28,534 nucleotides of DNA, taken from the NCBI GenBank assembly GCA_004356685.1, contig SMWS01000089.1, positions 1 to 28,534 of the forward strand, in the 5' to 3' direction. Made by a program: the position numbers and the translations under genes. This stretch comes from Deltaproteobacteria bacterium. GTDB taxonomy: Bacteria > Desulfobacterota_D > UBA1144 > Nemesobacterales > N074bin48. Positions within the stretch are counted from its first letter, which is position 1. Each line of letters begins with the position of its first letter. The notes beneath the pieces were generated by a model. That model was not told where the DNA came from. It saw nothing but the letters and a program-made list of their open reading frames with translations, and did no database searches. Shown one piece after another: positions 23,753-28,534 of this stretch.

Positions 23753-25171
23753 TTATAATTCTCTTTCTATATCCCACTGTCTTATATCTACAAAATGGCC
23801 TTCCAAGGCCGCCGCCGCTGCCATTATAGGGCTTACAAGATGAGTTCTCCCACCTTTTCCCTGCCTTCCCTCAAAATTTCTGTTTGAAGTGCTGGCGCAT
23901 CTTTCTCCAGGCTGCAGAATATCTGGATTCATGCCAAGACACATACTGCATCCCGCTTCTCTCCATTCAAACCCCGATTCTTTAAATATTTTATCAAGGC
24001 CGATTTTTTCAGCCTGTAGTTTTACCAGTTGTGAACCCGGTACTACCATGGCTTTTAAGCTCGAAGACACTTTTTTGCCCTTCACAATTTTTGCTGCAGC
24101 AATAAGATCATTAATCCTTGAATTAGTACACGAACCTATAAATATCCTATCAAGTTTAATATCTTCAATTTTAGTGCCCGGTTTAAGAGCCATATATTCT
24201 AAAGCATTCTCAGTCGCTTTTTTGAGATTAGAATCGGAATAGTCACTGGGGCTTGGAACACGACCGTCAATTCCTACGACCATGCCTGGATTGGTTCCCC
24301 AGCTAACCTGTGGGGCCATTTTTGAAGCATCAAGACTAATGGATCTATCAAATTGTGCATCCTGCTCTGTAGCTAAAGTCTTCCAGCTATCCAGTTTAAT
24401 GTTTAGTTCTTGTCCTTTAGGCATATAAGGTCTGCCTTTTAAATATTCAAATGTTTTTTCATCCGGTGATATCATTCCCGCTCTTGCGCCTGCTTCGATT
24501 GACATATTGCAGACAGTCATTCTTTCTTCCATAGTTAATGATTTTATGGCTTCTCCCCTATATTCAACTACAGTTCCAGTTGCCCCGGCTGTTCCAATTC
24601 TGCCGATTATACTAAGTATAATATCTTTTGCGGTAACACCTGAAGCCCTTGATCCATCGACCCTAACTTCAAAAACAGCGGGACGATCTTGCCAAAGGCA
24701 CTGAGTTGCCAGAACATGTTCGACTTCGCTAGTACCTATACCAAAAGCCAGTGATCCAAATGCGCCGTGAGTAGAAGTATGACTATCCCCACAAACAATT
24801 ATCATGCCTGGTTTGGTTATACCAAGCTCGGGTCCAATCACATGAACTATGCCTTGGTTCGGGCTATTTAGGTCAAAAAGCTTTACTCCAAAATCTTTAC
24901 AATTGTTTCTTAAAGTATCTATCTGTTTTGCCGAGATCGGATCTTCAATTGGAAGAGACCTGTCTGTTGTAGGAACATTATGATCCATTGTAGCAAAGGT
25001 AAGTTCAGGCCTTCTGATTTTTCTCTTGTTAAGCCTAAGTCCCTCAAATGCCTGGGGAGATGTTACTTCATGTACAAGGTGCAGATCAACATATAGTAAA
25101 GTGGGTCTTCCCGGCTCCTCAAATACTACGTGTTTTTCCCATATTTTATCAAATAATGTGTGTTTACTCAT
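23753..25171 (-). CDS. leuC: 3-isopropylmalate dehydratase, large subunit
   Basis: 472 residues of the aconitase superfamily with the [4Fe-4S] ligands Cys348 (F-I-G-S-C-T-N-S-R), Cys408 and Cys411 (E-A-G-C-S-M-C-L-G). Substrate and cofactor motifs D-H-N-V-P-T-T-D at 63-70, G-D-S-H-T-S-T-H-G at 128-136 and L-E-G near 456 are present. The N-terminus (T-L-F-D-K-I-W-E-K-H) matches family starts. It is translated ahead of leuD. eno lies 59 bp upstream on the same strand, so co-transcription with eno is possible. No leader peptide rich in Leu codons, which would suggest attenuation, was seen in that gap. Confidence 0.95.
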   Translation of the reverse strand: MSKHTLFDKIWEKHVVFEEPGRPTLLYVDLHLVHEVTSPQAFEGLRLNKRKIRRPELTFATMDHNVPTTDRSLPIEDPISAKQIDTLRNNCKDFGVKLFDLNSPNQGIVHVIGPELGITKPGMIIVCGDSHTSTHGAFGSLAFGIGTSEVEHVLATQCLWQDRPAVFEVRVDGSRASGVTAKDIILSIIGRIGTAGATGTVVEYRGEAIKSLTMEERMTVCNMSIEAGARAGMISPDEKTFEYLKGRPYMPKGQELNIKLDSWKTLATEQDAQFDRSISLDASKMAPQVSWGTNPGMVVGIDGRVPSPSDYSDSNLKKATENALEYMALKPGTKIEDIKLDRIFIGSCTNSRINDLIAAAKIVKGKKVSSSLKAMVVPGSQLVKLQAEKIGLDKIFKESGFEWREAGCSMCLGMNPDILQPGERCASTSNRNFEGRQGKGGRTHLVSPIMAAAAALEGHFVDIRQWDIEREL

Positions 25172-25230
25172 ATTAATTTACCAAATGTTATAAAATTGTT
25201 GTTATTTATGATAATCACTGTTAGAAGACT

Positions 25231-26502
25231 TTAAATATTAAAAGCACTACGCCCTAAAAATACGGCTTGCTCTCCTAGTTCTTCCTCTATCCTGATCAAT
25301 TGATTATATTTTGCCAGTCTGTCGCTCCGAGATGCTGATCCGGTTTTTATCTGACCAGAATTTGTTGCTACCGCAAGATCGGCAATCATGCAATCCTCGG
25401 TCTCTCCGGATCTATGAGATATTATATATGTATAACCTGCTTTTCTGGCCAAATCGATAGCATCTATTGTTTCGCTTAGCGAGCCGATTTGATTAACTTT
25501 TATAAGGATGGAATTGGCAATATTGTTATCAATCCCTTTTTGTAATCTTTTAGTGTTTGTTACAAATAGATCGTCTCCTACTAGCTGTACATCTTTTCCT
25601 ATGGTACTAGTAAGATCTTTCCATCCCTGCCAATCGTTTTCATACATTGGGTCTTCAATCGAGATGATTTCGTAGTTGTCGATTAGCTTTTGATACAGCT
25701 TGATCATGTCATCTTTACTAAGCTTTTTATTGGCTATTATATATTTTCCTTTTTCATAAAACTCACTCGATGCTACATCCAGCGCTATTGCAATATGTTT
25801 TTGAGGCTTATAACCGGCTTTTTCTATAGCTTCTATAACAAGCTCAATTGCCTGTTCATTTGATTTTAAGTTAGGTGCAAAGCCTCCTTCATCACCAACC
25901 GAAGTACAGTAGCCTTTGGATTTTAGAAGGCTTTTAAGGTGATGGAAAGTCTCAACCCCGGCTCTAATTGAATCTGTAAATGAATCGAAGCCATATGGTA
26001 CTATCATAAATTCCTGAAAATCTAAGTTGTTGTCAGCATGAGCCCCTCCATTAATAATATTCATAAGGGGTACAGGTAGGGTTTTTGCATAGGGCCCGCC
26101 TATATATCTATAAAGAGGTATATCCAGCGAATCAGCTCCGGCTTTTGCAACTGCAAGGGATACTCCTAAGATTGAGTTTGCCCCTAGCTTGGATTTATTT
26201 GCTGTGCTGTCGAGCTCAAGTAGGAAACTATCGATCAGAGTTTGCGACCTGACTTCATATCCGATTAGCTTTGGGCCGATTATGCTGTTTATATTACTTA
26301 CAGCTTTCTTAACTCCTTTGCCCAAAAACCTTTTTTTATCATTATCCCTTAGTTCTAATGCTTCATGCTGTCCGGTTGATGCTCCAGAAGGAACGCTGGC
26401 CCTTCCAAATGAGCCGTCATCACACAAAATATCAACTTCTACAGTTGGATTTCCCCTGGAGTCTAAAATTTCTCTTCCTTTTACTGCAATAATCGATGCC
26501 AA
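25231..26502 (-). CDS. eno: Enolase
   Basis: Converts 2-phosphoglycerate to phosphoenolpyruvate; may also join the RNA degradosome. The 423 residues are family-standard. Catalytic Glu205 lies in S-V-G-D-E-G-G-F-A-P-N and Lys335 in I-L-I-K-V-N-Q-I-G-S-L-S-E-T (332-345). The Mg ligands are D242, E283 (S-I-E-D-P) and D310. The start is TTG, placed exactly after GGAGG with an 8-nt spacer; no ATG in frame gives the normal N-terminus M-A-S-I-I-A-V-K-G-R-E-I-L-D-S-R-G-N-P-T. It heads the minus-strand block ending at 17045. Confidence 0.96.
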   Translation of the reverse strand: MASIIAVKGREILDSRGNPTVEVDILCDDGSFGRASVPSGASTGQHEALELRDNDKKRFLGKGVKKAVSNINSIIGPKLIGYEVRSQTLIDSFLLELDSTANKSKLGANSILGVSLAVAKAGADSLDIPLYRYIGGPYAKTLPVPLMNIINGGAHADNNLDFQEFMIVPYGFDSFTDSIRAGVETFHHLKSLLKSKGYCTSVGDEGGFAPNLKSNEQAIELVIEAIEKAGYKPQKHIAIALDVASSEFYEKGKYIIANKKLSKDDMIKLYQKLIDNYEIISIEDPMYENDWQGWKDLTSTIGKDVQLVGDDLFVTNTKRLQKGIDNNIANSILIKVNQIGSLSETIDAIDLARKAGYTYIISHRSGETEDCMIADLAVATNSGQIKTGSASRSDRLAKYNQLIRIEEELGEQAVFLGRSAFNI

Positions 26503-26505
26503 GTT

Positions 26506-26601
26506 TTATGCCTCCGAGTTATTTGTGAATTCAAGGCTAACCATAATAGCAAAAAATATACCAAGTATCAATAAAAAGAGTAGTCTATATTTTATATCCA
26601 A
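26506..26601 (-). CDS. Possible 31-residue single-span membrane peptide upstream of eno
   Basis: A short frame from TTG (26601; another TTG at 26604) to TAA, whose product reads M-D-I-K-Y-R, then a hydrophobic stretch, then a polar tail (E-F-T-N-N-S-E-A). The layout resembles a single membrane anchor with a cytoplasmic basic end. Its stop overlaps the spacer of the eno Shine-Dalgarno, which would allow translational coupling. The start codon and Shine-Dalgarno are weak, so this may be a chance ORF. In some related genomes ftsB lies beside eno, but this peptide is far shorter and lacks a coiled coil. Confidence 0.28.
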   Translation of the reverse strand: MDIKYRLLFLLILGIFFAIMVSLEFTNNSEA

Positions 26602-26613
26602 CAAACTCTATCT

Positions 26614-26643
26614 TTTACATAATTGTATTTATTTGTATATAAT
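26614..26643 (+). promoter_or_regulatory. Sigma70-type promoter for the FG-GAP lipoprotein
   Basis: TTTACA (26614-26619, 5/6) and a perfect TATAAT (26638-26643) separated by 18 bp, with transcription expected near 26650. The ATG at 26695 follows a GAGGAAA Shine-Dalgarno. Confidence 0.6.
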
Positions 26644-26694
26644 TCAGTGTTCGGTAAAATCCACAATCATTTTTTTATTGAGGAAAGCAGATAT

Positions 26695-28534
26695 ATGGAA
26701 TTAATAAATAAATTAATCAAAGTTTTTATTGTCTTTCAGTCACTCGTTCTATTATCATGTACAGTTGGAGACGATATTCCACCCTCGGACATCATAATTA
26801 CTCTTAACAGCGCTAACCGCACTATTGAGTTTATAGCACCCGGTGATGATGGATCTACAGGGATTTCTACTATATATGATTTAAGATTTTTTGATGAATT
26901 TGAGTTAGAGGAGATTTTAGGTGTCCCGGTGGATGATGTACCATTTTCAACTATTGAGCAGACAGTTAGATCAATGTTTGCTTCTGCTACACAGATTCAA
27001 GGCGAAGTACTTCCTCAGCCAGGTGGAACAGCGCAAAGTATTGTATTCCCAAGGCTAGATCCGCAGGGAAGCATAAGATACTATCTTTCATTGGTAGCAA
27101 GGGATGAGGTAGGCAACCAAAGCTCTCCATCAAATGTAGTGCAAACTACTACAGAATTCTTAAACACTTCATATATACAGAAATTGGAGCTGAGCTGTTT
27201 TGGGCAATCCATAGCCAGTGGTGAAATCGATGAAAGAGAAGACAGAGATGATGATGAAATACGAGATGGCGATGACATATTAATAGGTGACCCCTGTCTT
27301 GATATTGTCTATGTTTTCTTTGGTGGGAAAGATTTTGGAGACGGAGATGTTAATTCTGATGGAGTATATGAACTTCCAAGTCCTGATAGTGCGGATGTAA
27401 CTATTAGGGGAGTACCCGGGACTATGTTTGGCGCAAGCGTTGCCGTAATAAATAGTGTAGGCGGTGACAATTCGGAAGAAATAGTAATTGGCGCGCCGGG
27501 CTTTGATTCAAGCAGGGGTCAGGTGGTAGTAATTTTCGGCGATAAAAACGGGCTGCCAGAAGTTATTGATCTAAATACTGGATTTGTTCCTGATATTACC
27601 ATACTTGGTGAAACAACAGGTGATAACTTCGGCTTTAACCTTTTAGCTGCTATTGGAATCACTTCTAGTAATTCAGACAGTCTTCTTATGGGCGCTCCTA
27701 CGGCTTTGTCCAATACGGGGAAAGTGTATTTTTTTACAGAAAATAATTTAAGTGATTTAAATAACGAAGCCCAGATTAGCGCTGATGAGGCAAGTGCGGT
27801 GTTCACAGGAGAAAATGCGGATGATTTATTTGGCTCTGAAATAACAGACGTTGGTATAATAGATGACAACAATCGCACGGATTTTGCTATTTCTTCACCA
27901 GGGGTTGCAAAAGTGTATGTATTCTTTGTTCCATCGCAGGTAAATGATATTGATTTATCTACAGATACATCTGAAGTAGCAATCATACAAGGAGATATAG
28001 CAAACGAATTTGGCGCATCTGTAGGTGGAGGTGGAGATTATAATGGAGACCCTGAAGATGATGATAATTTTGGAGATATCAACCGCACGGTTAATAGAGA
28101 TGATGTATTAATAGGAGCGCCTGGATTTGATGGAGAAAGGGGAAGGGTGCTGTTTTATTCTGGTTTTGATATAGAAGACGCTTTTGATCTGGGTATAAGT
28201 CCTATGGCTACAAAGGAAATAATCGGGCTTTTACCAGGTGGCCGTTTTGGACAAGAAATAAGGGATTTGGGTGATATCAACCCTGATCTGGATCCAAAAA
28301 AAAGGAGCGGGGGAATAATATTAGAATTTGATGACAACAATGATGATTTTGCTGTAAGCGCCCCAGGGGATGAGTCCGGGAAAGTTTTTATATTTTTTGG
28401 CAGTGTCGGTTTCCCTGCTTTTTTAACATCCCTCGATGCAGATATAGTTTTTAGGAGCCCCCGAACTACAAGTGCAAGTGATTTTGGATCAGTACTGCAG
28501 AATTTGGGTGATATAAACCAAGATGAGTTAAATG
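26695..28534 (+). CDS. Lipoprotein with FN3-like domain and FG-GAP (integrin-alpha-like) repeats, 3' end beyond the window
   Basis: An open frame of 613 codons that runs off the right edge. A lipoprotein signal ends in L-L-S-C with Cys22, predicting export and membrane anchoring. Residues about 28-152 look like a fibronectin-III-type domain (E-F-I-A-P-G-D-D-G-S-T-G, Y-D-L-R-F, R-Y-Y-L-S-L-V-A-R-D-E-V-G-N-Q-S-S-P-S-N-V-V) with an inserted loop at 66-100. Seven FG-GAP-type units begin with F-G at about 169, 245, 312, 379, 439, 518 and 597, several containing I-G-A-P-G. A D-x-D-x-N-x-D-G calcium-loop pattern lies at 216-223. This suggests a calcium-stabilised beta-propeller. No partner genes are visible; adhesion or surface binding is inference. 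Confidence 0.85.
   Translation, partial: MELINKLIKVFIVFQSLVLLSCTVGDDIPPSDIIITLNSANRTIEFIAPGDDGSTGISTIYDLRFFDEFELEEILGVPVDDVPFSTIEQTVRSMFASATQIQGEVLPQPGGTAQSIVFPRLDPQGSIRYYLSLVARDEVGNQSSPSNVVQTTTEFLNTSYIQKLELSCFGQSIASGEIDEREDRDDDEIRDGDDILIGDPCLDIVYVFFGGKDFGDGDVNSDGVYELPSPDSADVTIRGVPGTMFGASVAVINSVGGDNSEEIVIGAPGFDSSRGQVVVIFGDKNGLPEVIDLNTGFVPDITILGETTGDNFGFNLLAAIGITSSNSDSLLMGAPTALSNTGKVYFFTENNLSDLNNEAQISADEASAVFTGENADDLFGSEITDVGIIDDNNRTDFAISSPGVAKVYVFFVPSQVNDIDLSTDTSEVAIIQGDIANEFGASVGGGGDYNGDPEDDDNFGDINRTVNRDDVLIGAPGFDGERGRVLFYSGFDIEDAFDLGISPMATKEIIGLLPGGRFGQEIRDLGDINPDLDPKKRSGGIILEFDDNNDDFAVSAPGDESGKVFIFFGSVGFPAFLTSLDADIVFRSPRTTSASDFGSVLQNLGDINQDELN

Noticed and set aside
23742..23777. Longer leuD start at 23777
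   Set aside because: It would put 12 basic codons inside leuC, whereas the start at 23741 gives the family N-terminus and has a better Shine-Dalgarno.
26189..26704. A 171-codon plus-strand frame across the eno 5' region
   Set aside because: It is antisense to the catalytic enolase coding sequence and reads as low-information shadow sequence; enolase is certain and this frame also crosses the lipoprotein promoter and start.
27519..27986. A 155-codon minus-strand frame in the right-hand region
   Set aside because: It is antisense to the continuous lipoprotein frame with recognisable FG-GAP repeats, so it is a shadow.
1..28534. Mobile elements, CRISPR arrays, tRNA or rRNA genes, defence or biosynthetic clusters
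   Set aside because: No transposase, integrase, direct-repeat array or cloverleaf-like sequence was seen by eye. A tRNAscan, Infernal and CRISPR search would be needed to exclude small ones.

Overview
This AT-rich bacterial window consists of tightly packed, mostly housekeeping genes. The lineage is clearly diderm: it carries an RseP-type site-2 protease, a CtpA protease with a signal peptide, an envelope-type divergent polysaccharide deacetylase, a lipoprotein, and the rpoN-hpf-ptsN-hprK-rapZ-EIIA(Man) gene string. HprK together with RpoN, long-form HPF and a split transketolase suggests a deltaproteobacteria-like (broad sense) or related AT-rich, possibly marine, lineage. Nothing here fixes the phylum. 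I see no rRNA, tRNA, CRISPR array, transposase or prophage, and no gene-free stretch exceeds about 230 bp.

Layout. At 1-227 lies the 3' end of a DEAD-box RNA helicase (DbpA-type RNA-binding domain), with a hairpin terminator. From 4972 back to 265 is a minus-strand envelope/isoprenoid block: small membrane ORF, uppS, dxr, rseP and a DUF58 gene. A consensus-like promoter then drives a plus-strand split transketolase (5141-6951). Next come a separately promoted envelope module (ctpA, divergent polysaccharide deacetylase, and a 59-codon charged ORF with a perfect Shine-Dalgarno) and the dnaG-rpoD replication/transcription pair (9938-13253). A minus-strand alpha/beta hydrolase, a plus-strand fumarase (fumC), a small membrane protein and an exported DUF547 protein follow.

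From 26502 back to 17045 everything is on the minus strand: eno, leuC, leuD, then the regulatory string rpoN-hpf-ptsN-hprK-rapZ-EIIA(Man), an unrecognised 109-residue protein and a HAD-IIA phosphatase. Several of these genes overlap or nearly touch, so they are probably co-transcribed. At the right edge a good sigma70 promoter precedes a large lipoprotein (lipobox Cys22, fibronectin-III-like domain, seven FG-GAP-type repeats) that runs off the window. It is open to the window end, with no stop codon inside it.

How the genes work together. uppS and dxr both serve undecaprenyl-phosphate/isoprenoid supply, and rseP, ctpA and the deacetylase act on the envelope. The rpoN cluster has the sensor and effector parts of a regulatory (non-transporting) PTS: HPr kinase, EIIA(Ntr), EIIA(Man) and RapZ. 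HPr and Enzyme I are not in the window. I found no convincing unknown system. The most interesting items are an RseP with an apparent third PDZ-like domain between TM1 and TM2, the unknown proteins attached to the PTS and CtpA modules, an uppS-dxr junction lacking cdsA, and the seven-repeat propeller lipoprotein.
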